From Petunia secreta (taxonomy: Eukaryota > Streptophyta > Magnoliopsida > Solanales > Solanaceae), in NCBI GenBank assembly GCA_029990175.1, contig JARKIP010000053.1, positions 17,936,001 to 18,000,000 of the forward strand: DNA of 64,000 nucleotides, read 5' to 3'. This document shows positions 43,722 to 54,185 of the stretch, one piece after another. Position numbers and translations under genes: made by a program. A model generated the notes under the pieces. That model saw only the letters and a list, made by a program, of their open reading frames with translations. It was not told the DNA's origin and did not search any database. Positions within the stretch are counted from its first letter, which is position 1; every line of letters starts with the position of its first letter.

Positions 43722-45539
43722 CTAAAACATCAACAATCCATTATTACTACTCCGTTGCCTCAGAACCAGACTCAGAACCCGACTCAGACGACGAGCTGTA
43801 TGACATTTGCTCTTGCCTTTCCCCCGGCTTTTGCTCTTGGTCTTGGTCTTGCTCTTGCACTTGCCCTTGCCCTTCTTTCCCTTGTCCGCACTACCACACA
43901 TAATGTTCTGCATCATTTCCCGCATGGCTCTCATATTTTCTTCATTACGCAAACGTTCTTCTTCACTCTTTCTCTTAAGCTCTTCGATTTCATTTAGCAA
44001 AGAGGCTTCCACCGAGAGATTAATTGAACTAGAAGGAGGAGTGTAAGTGCCAAACAAACCTGGATTTAGCCGTTCTGAGGCATACTGCGATCCAAGGCCG
44101 TAAGCACTTCCCTTCTTTACTCCGCCATTCACCTCCAACCATAGTGCGGTTTCCTCCTCTAGTGTCATTTGAGCTGGGGTACTGCTACAACACTCGGATC
44201 CCTGTCTCGCCATCCTTTCTTCATAGACCGCCATAGCCTTTTCCTGAAAAAAAATTTAATAACAAGAATTGGATTTACAAATATTGACGGTTTTAATAAC
44301 TTTAAAAGATTGAATTTAATAACTTACATATAGCTCTTTAGCGCGGTCTTCAACCCACACTTCTTCTCCTTTTTTGTTTCTGTATATATGCCTATTCTTA
44401 AAGATTTCAGGCACACGAACTGGCCGCCCTTCTTCCTTTTCCTACAAAATTAAAAAGATGACAAATTAGATAGAAAATTATTATGAGTTACATAAAATAA
44501 TACATACAATTAATTAATAAGTTACCAATAGCATCCGCTGAGTCGCTGCGCTAACCGAACCCCTGGTGTGCAGCGATCCACCCTTTTTGGAGGCTCGTGC
44601 GGCTTTTCCTTGGCGCTCCTCTTCTTAAATTCATCACTATCCCAGTATTGTAGATATTTTACCCAAACGTGATCGTATATCCACTCGGGCTTCTTTCCTT
44701 TGGCCCGACAATCATACATGTTACCTTTCACTCTATCTGCACATTTTTCAAAGAAATTGTTTCGGGCAATGTTATCAAAGGCAGGATGCCATTTACACTT
44801 TGCCTGAAATCATTAAAAATATTAGATTTTTAAAAAAGTGACACTTAACTAAATTATTAAAAAATAAAATATAGTTATTACCTGAACATCGTCAAACATA
44901 CCCAGCTTTACGGGGAAGGGTACCCTACCCCAGGATGGCCAGGGCTCAATCCATCTAGATTTAATGCATTGGGTGACTATGGGAGTAGCCACGTTCGAAG
45001 GAGTAAAACTAGATAAAAATTTCTAGTGTTAAAAAATATACTAAAAAATTAAACTTCACAGTAGAATTAAATAGTTAAAAAATAACAAAAAATAATACTT
45101 ACCCACGACTACCCTCAGGATAAATCCTCACCCTCCCGTCATCATCATATGATCCTGCAGGACCAATGTAATAAGGCGAGCTCGGATCCCAATATGGTAC
45201 AGTAGGTGGTACCGAAGCGTCCACCGAGCTCGGATCAGAAGGTGACACAGTAGATCCAGAAGGAGTAGATGATGAAGGGGATGGTGATGTACTGGAAGAT
45301 GACAAAGGCATGGATGATGAACCGATGCCATACGGACGAACGACATAACCAGGCGATGTAGGAAGTGGCATGCCAGGGGAAAAGACAGGAGGAGGAGTGA
45401 AAAAACCTGGAGCATATATAGACGGAGGATGTGTAGGAAGCATATGAGGTACATGTGCAGGAGGAGTAGTATGACATGAAGCAGGAGAGGTACTTTGAAC
45501 CTTTTTTTTTTTCCCCCTAGCCTTCTCCGAAGATGACAT
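43722..45539 (-). CDS. CACTA second gene, TNPA/Ptta-like (Transposase_24 type)
   Basis: Predicted exons are about 45539-45110 (Ser/Pro-rich N terminus, MSSSEKARGKKKKVQ), about 45010-44880 (IKSRWIEPWPSWGRVPFPVK), about 44810-44520 (CKWHPAFDNIARNNFFEKCA, KPEWIYDHVWVKYLQYWDSDEF), about 44440-44331 (VRVPEIFKNRHIYRNKKGE) and 44243-43722 (AVYEERMARQG, a coiled-coil KRKSEEERLRNEENMRAMRE, then a Lys/Ser-rich tail). Such proteins bind the subterminal repeats and assist TNP2. Exon borders have plausible GT and AG but were placed by eye. The open pieces carry few stops, so this gene may be better preserved than TNP2. The C-terminal 'KGKGKCKSKTK' stretch is low complexity. Confidence 0.65.
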
Positions 45540-45658
45540 ATCTGTAAAATAAGCACAATAATTAGCACAATATAATCAAATTATAAATTTTTATGGAATA
45601 CATTTATAAAGTAGTGCAAATAATTATAGTAAAGTAACAACAAAAAACTAAGAACATG

Positions 45659-46508
45659 TCAATCATCATCATTCACGTTAAGGTCATAGGCTATTTCTTC
45701 TTCCTCACTCGTCTCATCGTTATCAACAAATTCTTCCTCACTTGTTTCAACGTCATCCATATATTCATCCTCCTCGTTTTCCCTAGATGTTCCTTCTCCA
45801 AAATTAGTCGTGTTTTTTCCACATCTAACCACAGATTCATCAAACTGTTCATAGATGCCTTCACTATGTTGCAACTGGTCGGCTAATTCAATATCCGCAA
45901 TCAAGGGAACGGTTGATATCTCATTTTGATATGCAACATCTAATACATCATCTACTTCCACTCTTCCCACCGGCTTGCCTTTTAGAACAACCCACCAATT
46001 GGCCTTGGCTTTGGATTTGGCTTTGGCTTTGGCTTTGTTCATTGTCGGTGGATACGGAACGTACCACACTTGCTTCACATTCTAGGTAATGATGAAACGA
46101 TCATAATGTCCATATGACCTTTTGTGATTAACTTCAACTATTTAGAACATGGGTCTACTCTCGTACCCTTGGGACTCGGATCAAACCACTTGCAACGAAA
46201 AAGCACTAATCTTTTACGAGGCCAACCTACTGTAAACTCTATTTCTAAAATCTCCTCAATCACACCATAGTAATCAAAGTCTACATCCTGGTCACCAGTA
46301 CCACCTTTCATACACACACCGCTGTTGTTTGTTTTCTTCCCCAAGGATCATTCTCTAGTATGGAACTTGTACCCATTAACAAAATACTTAGACATCCTCT
46401 TGTATTTATAATAAGGCCCGTGAGATATATCATGCAACAATGGGAAGTTTATGCCATTATCCGGATTGAGTACCTATATAAAGTTCAAGATAGTTGTACA
46501 CATTAAAT

Positions 46509-46597
<89 letters not shown>

Positions 46598-49418
46598 TAA
46601 AAACTTATATATTTGTTTATAAACAGCAGCAACGCCAAATTCTCCAACAAAGTGACTGGATGATGCGCCAAAAAAATCTCGTTAGTTAGATTAATGATGA
46701 AACGTGAATGTTAGGTTTTAATGTAAAAAAAAAGCATACTTGTAAAAAGGAGTGACATCGGGACAACTCAACAAAACATGAGTTGTAGCTGCTTTTCTGT
46801 CCCGGTCATTGAACTTGCATACTTCGGTCATTAACTTTTCTCTACCAGGTTGATTGAATATAGAAAATGGTGGATAATTCGGATCATTGTTGTCTCCAAC
46901 ATCATGTCGATCCGGCCTATTTCGCAAACATGGCACATTTTGATCGAAATAATACGAACAAAAATGAGAAGTTTCTCTAGCCAGATATGCCTCACATATG
47001 GACCCCTCAATTTCGTTCCTGCTTTTCACGTCCCACTTACACTTGCCAATAATTCTGCATAATACATTATGTTAATTAATTTACTTAAGATGAATTAAAA
47101 AAAAAAGAGTTAATAATAACTTAAGTGACCTTACCTCTCAAAAGGATACATCAATCTACAGTGCACCGGGCCTCCCAATAGTGCCTCTTCCACCAGGTGA
47201 ATTGGAAGATGCTCCATTACATTAAAGAAACCAGGGGGAAAGATTTTTGTCAACTCAGTCGCGACAACATGAAAGTTACTTTCCAACGACATAAGATTCT
47301 CTTCCTTCAATGTCTTAGAACACAGCTCCTTAAAAAATAGGCTCGTCTCTGTAAGGGTTTCCAAACTTTATTAGGCAAGCCATTGAATGCAATTGGGAGC
47401 AAGTTTTCCATGAAGATGTGACAATCGTGGCTTTTCATGCGAGTCAATTTTCTTTCTGTCATATCAACACACCTTTCTATGTTTGATGCATATCCATCAG
47501 GCATCCTCAAATTCTTGACCCAATCACAAATCATTCTTCTCTCATCCAATCCGAATGTGTAACTGGCCTTGGGAAGCCAAATCATGTTGCCAACTTGAGA
47601 TAAGTGTAACTCAAGTCACCTACAAAGTTCCTCAAGGTCCAACCTGGCCTTCACATTATCCTTTGTCTTGTTCCTGACATCCATCACAGTTTTAAAGACA
47701 GCCTCGAAAAAATTCTTCTCAATATGCATGGGATCCAGGTTATGTCAAAGAATATTATCCTTCCAATAAGGCAACTCCCAAAAGATACTTTGTTTAGTCC
47801 AATTATGATCAATATCATAGCCAGGTGCTTTAGATGGCCGTTGGTCAGTTACCTTAGGATACACCTTAACCCTATCCTATATTTCTCCTCCTGACAACCT
47901 TCGCGGAGGCTCCTCAAAATGAACCTGATTCTTCATAAATGCACTACTGTTATTCCTAGACGGATGATCCATTGGCAAGAATCGACGGCAACAGTCGAAC
48001 CATGTAATCTTACTACCATTTTTCAAAGTGAATGCTTCTGTATCTTCCATACAATAAGGGCAAGAGAGCTTACCAGCAGTGGACCACCCAGACAACATTC
48101 CATAAGCTGGAAAGTCATTTATAGTCCACATCAAAGAAGCATGCAGTTGAAAGTTCTGTTTCATTGATATATCATATGTTTCCACACCTTCATACCACAA
48201 TAACTTTAACACATCAATCAAAGGCTGCAAAAATACATCAATCGAGGCTTTCGGGTTATGTGGCCCTGGGATAATGCAATTCAAAAACAGATAAGGACTA
48301 GTCATGCACATTTCGGGCGGAAGATTGTACGGCGTGACAAATACGGGCCAACAAGAATAAGGTGTAGACGAGACATCAAAAGGAGTGAACCCATCAGAAC
48401 ATAGACCCAACCTTATGTTTCTTGGTTCACTAGCAAATGCCGGATACACCTGATAAAAAATTTTCCATGCCTGACCATCTGACGGATGGCTTAGAATGCC
48501 TGGCTGTTTTGTACGATCATGGTGCCATCTCATATAAGGAGCAGAGCTCATCGACGCATACAACTTCTTTAACCTAGGTATAAGGGGTAAGTAATGCATC
48601 GACTTAACAGGTATCGGCTTCTTTTTAGGGTTTAGAACCGGCTTGTAACGAGGCTCCTCACAGAATTTACATTTATCTAATTCTGCATCATCCTTATAAA
48701 ACAACATGCAACCGTTGACACAACAATGAATTCTCTGAGCAGAAAGACCTAACGTGGAAACCAACTTCTTAGTGCGGTAGTAATTAGTTGGTAATGCCAT
48801 GTTAGTCGGATTGAGATCATTCATAAGGTCAATGATGGAATCCATGGCTGCTTGACATATACTATCAGATTTAATACTTAACAATCTAATAGCAACTGAC
48901 AACTTCGAATGCACTGAGCCTTCGTACTATAGACGACTAGCTTCCTCCAACCGTTTATAGAAGAGCTTTGCCTCATCAATAGGAATGTGCTCAACATTTG
49001 GTTGCGATGTACCCGGTTGGGATGGCTCCTCTGGGTACATCCCAAAAGCATCATTAACCATATCGTTCATTCAATAATTATCAAGATCATTCTCCACAAA
49101 CGGACCACTCCCACCGACATAAGTATTTTGAAAATGAACATCACCCCCCACATCCCTAGACTCTCCATGATAAACCCAAACAAAATAATTTGGCATAAAA
49201 CCCTTCCTATAAAGATGCATTTCAACATATTCCAAATTTTTTCCTTTTATGCAATTGCAGTCCACACAAGGACACTTAATCTGGCCCCACTGTATAAAAT
49301 CATCAAGTGTTTTCACCTTTTCAATAAATTCTCCAACACCTACTGCAAATTCTTCCCTCATCCCCCGCCGGCCGGGATTATTTCTATTATACATCCAACT
49401 ACGAATTTCATGAACCAT
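45659..49418 (-). pseudogene. CACTA transposase TNP2 (Transposase_21), disabled
   Basis: Minus-strand translation begins at 49418 with the transposase-associated domain (MVHEIRSWMYNR, CPCVDCNC). The Transposase_21 core (48914-47877) has MRWHHDRTK, GLCSDGFTPF, HNPKASIDVFLQP and CPYCMEDTEAF, then HNLDPMHIEKNFFE (about 47740), a DUF4218 part (47364-46718), a DUF4216 part (46344-46138, FRCKWFDP) and an acidic C terminus (46078-45659). It would bind the ends and catalyse excision. Nonsense codons at about 49071, 48915, 47877, 47745 (TGA in DNIL*HNLD) and 47624, and a frameshift near 47350, disable it. Short introns may lie between the 3' pieces. Confidence 0.85.
46500..46590. repeat. (TA)n then (GA)n compound microsatellite inside the CACTA element
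   Basis: About 32 TA dinucleotides followed by about 13 GA dinucleotides in an intron or spacer of the transposase gene. Confidence 0.92.
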
Positions 49419-49454
49419 ATCTACACAAAAATTACATATTTGAGATGCATATAA

Positions 49455-50880
49455 AATTGCAAAGATTTAAACAAACATTTCTTTGATACACTACCAATTT
49501 TCATAAGATTAAGTAATTGTATAATTTTCTAAGTCAATTACTTTTATATTACTAACTAATTTGTTCTCTAATATTATTAATTAGTAATTAATAATACTTC
49601 TCAAGAATCAAATGAACTAGAATAAAAGATTAAAAAATGAAGGTGGAAAAATAATTGATTTCTTTTAAATGAATTTACGAAAATAATTAAGACATTTTAA
49701 ACTGTGTAACTACTATATTACTTATAGCTAATGTCTCTTAAGTTATTGTTAAGTGTGATAGTAGTTCATTTACTTGCAATTTATGCTACGAGAAAGTTCT
49801 ATGTTTGTCCCTTTGTAAAACAAATATTTCATTCAAAACAAATAGTTAAAAAGATTCAAACTTTAATAATTTAGGAGATAACAAGAACCTAACTTTCTCC
49901 CTATGTTCCTAACTCTCTAATAATATGATTAAGTTGAAACAAATTTTATTAAGCTATTGTGAACATAATAGTACTAGTTCACTTGCTAACCAAACAACAA
50001 ATACTCTAATGATGTTACTAAATCAAACAAAACCATCCCAAACTACTACTATATTAAATTTTACTTGGTAACTTTTCCGAAATAGTAACTTTCAATACTT
50101 GAAAAACCACACAACTTTAAAAAAAAATTAGTACTAATTAACAAATAGTGCGTTAAGTTTTAACACATAAAATATTAGAGGAGCAATTATCTTCTACACA
50201 AACCTCAGCATAAGGACTAACTCCAAAAATAAGGCTAAATTATCTTCTACACTAACCTCACCAAAACACAAGTCTCAAAGTGTATCCAAAAATGTTTATC
50301 ACTCATCTCCCAAAATTCCATTCCTATTACTCCATTTTCTATCCAAAACCCAATTTTCTCATAACATCCACACTTTTATCAAAATCCAAAACAACACCAT
50401 TTTTCCATTTTTCATCAATATCAACATTCCATAAATGGCTAATTAAAAAGAATCTCATTGGGTCATTTTATCAAATACATAGTGGCCATAACTATAAGAA
50501 ACAAGTTACTACACTAATTAAATTATTACATAGCTTACGGGTTCCATGCAATATTACATTTCAACCACGACAATATCACTTGCAACGAAACACTATAACA
50601 ACTACATAAGTCTAGCACAACAATCAATTTAGCATAAAAATTTCCATTTTTTAATTTTAAACTTTTTTATATTTTTAAGAAAACTAGTTAGCTTTGTAAA
50701 CTAAACTAAATAATACTACATAAAATGGACTAATCTACTACTAAAAAAATTAAACAACACTCATATTCATAATATAAAAACGAAAGAATAAAAAAAAAGT
50801 ACCTAAAAGTGGTCTGCTTCCATCGAGTGCACTGCTCCGCCGCGGGTCCGGTGGTCTCTCCATGTCACTGGATCTGCAAA
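49455..50880. other. AT-rich 5' region of the CACTA element
   Basis: About 1.4 kb upstream (on the minus strand) of the TNP2 start, without coding signal. It probably contains the promoter and leader of the transposase transcript; possible leader exon with GC-rich text at 50820-50870. Confidence 0.45.
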
Positions 50881-51307
50881 AAAAAATAAATTTGGTTAGG
50901 GTTTCTAAATGTGGGATGAAAGAAATGAGAGAATTGAGGGTTTTTGAGAAGCATTACACTTAAAGTAGAAGGATGGGGTGAAGATTTAGTGGGTGATTTG
51001 AGATTAGTGAGTGTTTTTTTAAGAATTTGGGTGTGGGGGTCGGGTTGGGGAAGAGGGGAAAAGGGGAAAGGGGTTGAACGAAGAAGAAAGAGAATAAGAG
51101 AAATGGGTTCTGTGGGTTCTGCCCGTGTATAAATTTAGCCTATCCGACCGCAGTGGTCGGATACTATACAAAAATATTAATAATTTAATACCATCCGACC
51201 GTGGCGGTCGGATACTATATAAAAATAAACAATTAATAAATATTATCTGATTTATCCGACCGCAGCGGTCGGGTAGGGTCTTCAGACCGATTTTCGGTGC
51301 GAAAATT

Positions 51308-51338
51308 GCGGTGGGAAAATCCCTATTTTTTAGTAGTG
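51308..51338. repeat. CACTA right terminal inverted repeat
   Basis: Ends CCCTATTTTTTAGTAGTG. Its reverse complement matches the left terminus at CACTACTAAAAA, then AGGG and TTTTCC. Confidence 0.9.
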
Positions 51339-51599
51339 ATAGATTCGTTGTTTTTCCTCCTGAGTAAATGAGATGCAGTCATTCAAGCCATCTTCGTTTA
51401 TTGGATGAAACTACATGCTAGGAGATAGACTTGGATTTTGAATGATAGTAGTAATAGGAACTATAGTAGGTTTGACTAATTTTTCATAATAGGTAGGTTT
51501 GTTATCATTTAATGAAATAGGAGGTAGTAGATTTAGGTCTGGGGGTTTAGGAGGAATAGAGTGAGACTTAGAAGTAGGTTCGATGTTATCAAGATCCAT
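51339..51599 (-). pseudogene. LINE-2 ORF1 N-terminal part
   Basis: It starts MDLDNIEPTSKSHS with a Pro-rich leader (PPKPPDLNLLPP) like that of LINE-1 ORF1, and reaches QEEKQRIY at the CACTA boundary. LINE-1 has the same QEEKQRIY followed directly by SPW, which in LINE-2 lies at about 43100, on the other side of the insertion. Confidence 0.85.
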
Positions 51600-51702
51600 G
51601 AATTGAAAAGCAGAAGAGTTCTAGTAGAGGTAGAGAGGGAAAAGGGTAGAGAGAAGGTGGAGCACTATCTCCTGTCTGTTACATAGATGAAATGTACATT
51701 CT

Positions 51703-52292
51703 ATTCCAAAGATTCATAACCTAAATAATAAAACGCAACTATCCTTTCAAGATGCAATTACATGATTTTCCTTTCCTAAAAACATATGCAAAATGTATAA
51801 AAAGGGAAATTATTTTCAAAAAATCCTCACATAAATTTCTAAAAAAAATATTAGTTGTAATTTTAATTTGTCGAATATGTAATATATTTTCAAAGGTAAT
51901 CAAAAGGTTGATTAATTTCTTCACTTCAAACTATTGTGCTGTGACAATAATATAGATAAATAGATGACATTTGAATATACGTATTTCAATAATATTAATA
52001 ACATACCTAGTAATATCTCATAAGTGGAGTTTGGGGAGGATGACATATATGCAGACCTTACTCCCACTAGTATGAAAAGACTGCTTCCGATAGACCCTCA
52101 ATAAAAGAAAAATTTTTCAAAACAAGTCTTAAAAGGATTTAATATGCTCAAAAATATAGAATTAAATACAATGGGTTTACCCCTTACCCTATGCGTCAAT
52201 ACTTATATGCATAGACAAATGATTTTAGAAATTTTCTAAAGTTTTATATCGGTACACGTAGTATTAGATCGAGATAGATGCACACGTAATTT
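51703..52292. other. Intergenic spacer, no feature seen
   Basis: AT-rich DNA between the LINE-2 duplication and the next MITE. No ORF or RNA recognised. Confidence 0.5.
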
Positions 52293-52840
52293 AGGGATCG
52301 TTTGGTTCAGACATCAGAGCAACTTATACCATAGAAAATATCATAAGCTTTTACCATGCTTGGTTGGCTATTGACAAGATTTAATACTTGCACTTAAAGT
52401 CAGCATTAAGTCATACGACGTCTGGTGCCTGGCTTTTCACCCTCAAATTTAATACATGCATAAGTGGTGTATAATTTTATGGGGATAATATATAAAATAA
52501 GAATGTAGGTACTAATAATATATATTAAAATTTTAAATGAAAGAACTACCCCTCATAATAATAGTAAGAATATTTTTTAATAATTATTTACATAATAAAT
52601 TAGTATTTTAAGTTATAAATTGACTATTTAGTATATATATATATCATTCAATAGAAATAATCTAAGCATTACAATTTTACATAATTAATCCCGTCATTAC
52701 TAATATATTCATTATTAATACATAACATAACTAGTAACTACATTACTAATCTTTACATCACTAATCGCATTACCAATACCGGAATAACTAATCCCTATAT
52801 TATTATTCTGCATAACTTACTTTCAAACCAAGCAAACCCT
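52293..52840. mobile_element. Candidate MITE of about 550 bp (Harbinger-like)
   Basis: The left end AGGGATCGTTTGGTTCAGAC and the reverse complement of the right end (AGGGTTTGCTTGGTTTGAA) are similar. The interior has the 'attaccaataccggaataac' and 'actaatccctatatta' words found in abundant nightshade Harbinger-like MITEs. No clear target duplication. No coding capacity. Confidence 0.5.
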
Positions 52841-53256
52841 TGTTGTTTAAATGTTATATCAGCCTCTATTAATGGAGATAGTCAATGAAGGAATGAGATA
52901 GAATGAGACCAAATGGAAGAGATGTAAGAAAGCACACCTAACATGTACAGTAGCAACAAAAACTGTCAAACGATCAGGAGAAATTGTATTGAACATGAAG
53001 ATGGAAGTGGGGTAGAAATTAAAGTTAGCTAATTAATTAGATCTAGATTCTTGAATACAAAGACTGTTTAGCTGCACCACCAACTTTGGACCATCGCTGA
53101 CATAAGCTTTCCATTTTAAATTCCATATTTTTATTTGTCTCTCCTCGTAAATCTGTAACTGACTCTACTATTCCTAGTTTCCCGCAAAAGTTAGATGTTT
53201 CACTCATGAAACTTTAATTTTAAGCCTCTTTTGACTTTGATTTTTTTAATGACATA
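52841..53256. other. Intergenic spacer before the gypsy element
   Basis: No gene or repeat recognised. The last five bases (ACATA, 53252-53256) are the probable left target copy of the gypsy element. Confidence 0.5.
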
Positions 53257-53797
53257 TGTATGAGCCTAAACTAGTTTTAGGATCACAAATCGTTGTTGGA
53301 TTTGAATATAAGCAAAACTTCGTATTAAAGCTAAATAAATGCAAGAAATAGGCGCAAATACGAAAGAATAACTTGATTTCAACATATCGTAGTGAGTACA
53401 AATTTGGGCAGAGTTTCAGTATGTATTTCTAGATGCCTATGATACAAAATGAAGTACAATTTATAGGCCTAGGAGCCTTGCCCACGTTCTCCACTATCAG
53501 TTGTGCTCTGGCCCATGATCTGGGCATTAATGAAAGGAGTTAGTGGACTGCAAAGCCGCTGGAACCGAGGCTATTCACCGAGGTGCATATATGTGACCTC
53601 GGTGGGGAGGCCTTGCTGTTCGATCGAGGTAGACATCACCGAAGCTCAGCTCACGTCTCGCCTTCGGCGACGACTTTGATGTGTGACTTCGGCGATCCAC
53701 TTACTTGCTTCGGTCTTTGGCTTGTTGTCATATGCTCGGTCGCTGTCAAATTGCATGACCGAGGCGAATCACCGCGAGCTGATTTTTACCCAATACA
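53257..53797 (-). repeat. 3' LTR of the gypsy element (541 bp)
   Basis: Plus-strand ends are TGTATGAGCC and CCCAATACA. It matches the 5' LTR at about 95% by eye. It lacks the 13-bp extra copy present in the other LTR near 63552. Confidence 0.93.
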
Positions 53798-53812
53798 GAT
53801 AGTCCCCTCACT
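53798..53812 (-). promoter_or_regulatory. Polypurine tract
   Basis: GTGAGGGGACTATC on the minus strand directly precedes the 3' LTR and would prime plus-strand DNA synthesis. Confidence 0.7.
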
Positions 53813-54043
53813 ATTCGGTCACTTACCGAAGTTACCGAGGAGTGGAGTGAAATTCAACGGGAAAGCGACGTGGCTTGATCTTATCTAAGTGTTTCAAATT
53901 TTGTCAACGGTTTGCGTCTCATCAGGTCACTTCTCATTGACACGTGTCACCCATCCGTTGGCTCTTTGAACGGTCACGCCGTATTCTTTGTTTCTCCCAA
54001 CGTTACAATGATGATGATGCCTTTCCACCTGGCTCTTCCATAC

Positions 54044-54051
54044 CTATAAGT
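54044..54051 (+). promoter_or_regulatory. Candidate TATA box of the antisense gene
   Basis: CTATAAGT about 140 bp before the ATG of the plus-strand gene, followed by a pyrimidine-rich start region (CTCTTCTTCTTACTTTC). It lies inside the element, outside the LTR. Confidence 0.5.
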
Positions 54052-54185
54052 ACTTCCCCACCAAACTCTTCTTCTTACTTTCACATTCTGCAATCAACAG
54101 TGCTAAGAGAGAAAAAGCAAGAACTTCCATATTTTTCTCGACAGATTTCCATCTTAACAAGAATTCTAAATTCCAAGCTCTAATC

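Larger units (their letters stand above)
43110..51338 (-). mobile_element. CACTA (En/Spm) DNA transposon, 8,229 bp, nested in LINE-2
   Basis: The left end is CACTACTAAAAATCAGGG and the reverse complement of the right end is CACTACTAAAAAATAGGG. Both ends are flanked by ATA (43107-43109 and 51339-51341), the 3-bp duplication of CACTA transposases. Subterminal regions (43130-43510 and 51140-51290) are packed with direct and inverted CCGACCG/CGGTCGG words, the expected transposase-binding repeats. Inside, on the minus strand, are a TNP2-type transposase gene and a second gene of the TNPA/Ptta type. Ends are intact but the transposase is mutated, so it could move only with help from an active relative. 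Confidence 0.95.
36485..51688 (-). mobile_element. L1-type LINE with RNase H (LINE-2), about 7.0 kb, split by a CACTA element
   Basis: Same domain order as LINE-1. The 3' end is a T-run (A tail) at about 36485-36494. The 5' end is at 51688, giving 15,204 bp, or about 6,972 bp without the nested CACTA and its duplication. The 14-bp duplication GAAATGTACATTCT is identical on both sides (36471-36484 and 51689-51702), 15 kb apart, which proves that all between was inserted in one place. Full length, younger than or similar to LINE-1, but mutated. Confidence 0.92.

Noticed and set aside
45128..45568. Leu/His-rich minus-strand frame overlapping the CACTA second gene
   Set aside because: Frame-shifted shadow of the Ser/Pro-rich N terminus of the real gene in the next frame.
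46500..46560. (TA)n as a boundary or origin
   Set aside because: Ordinary microsatellite inside the CACTA element.
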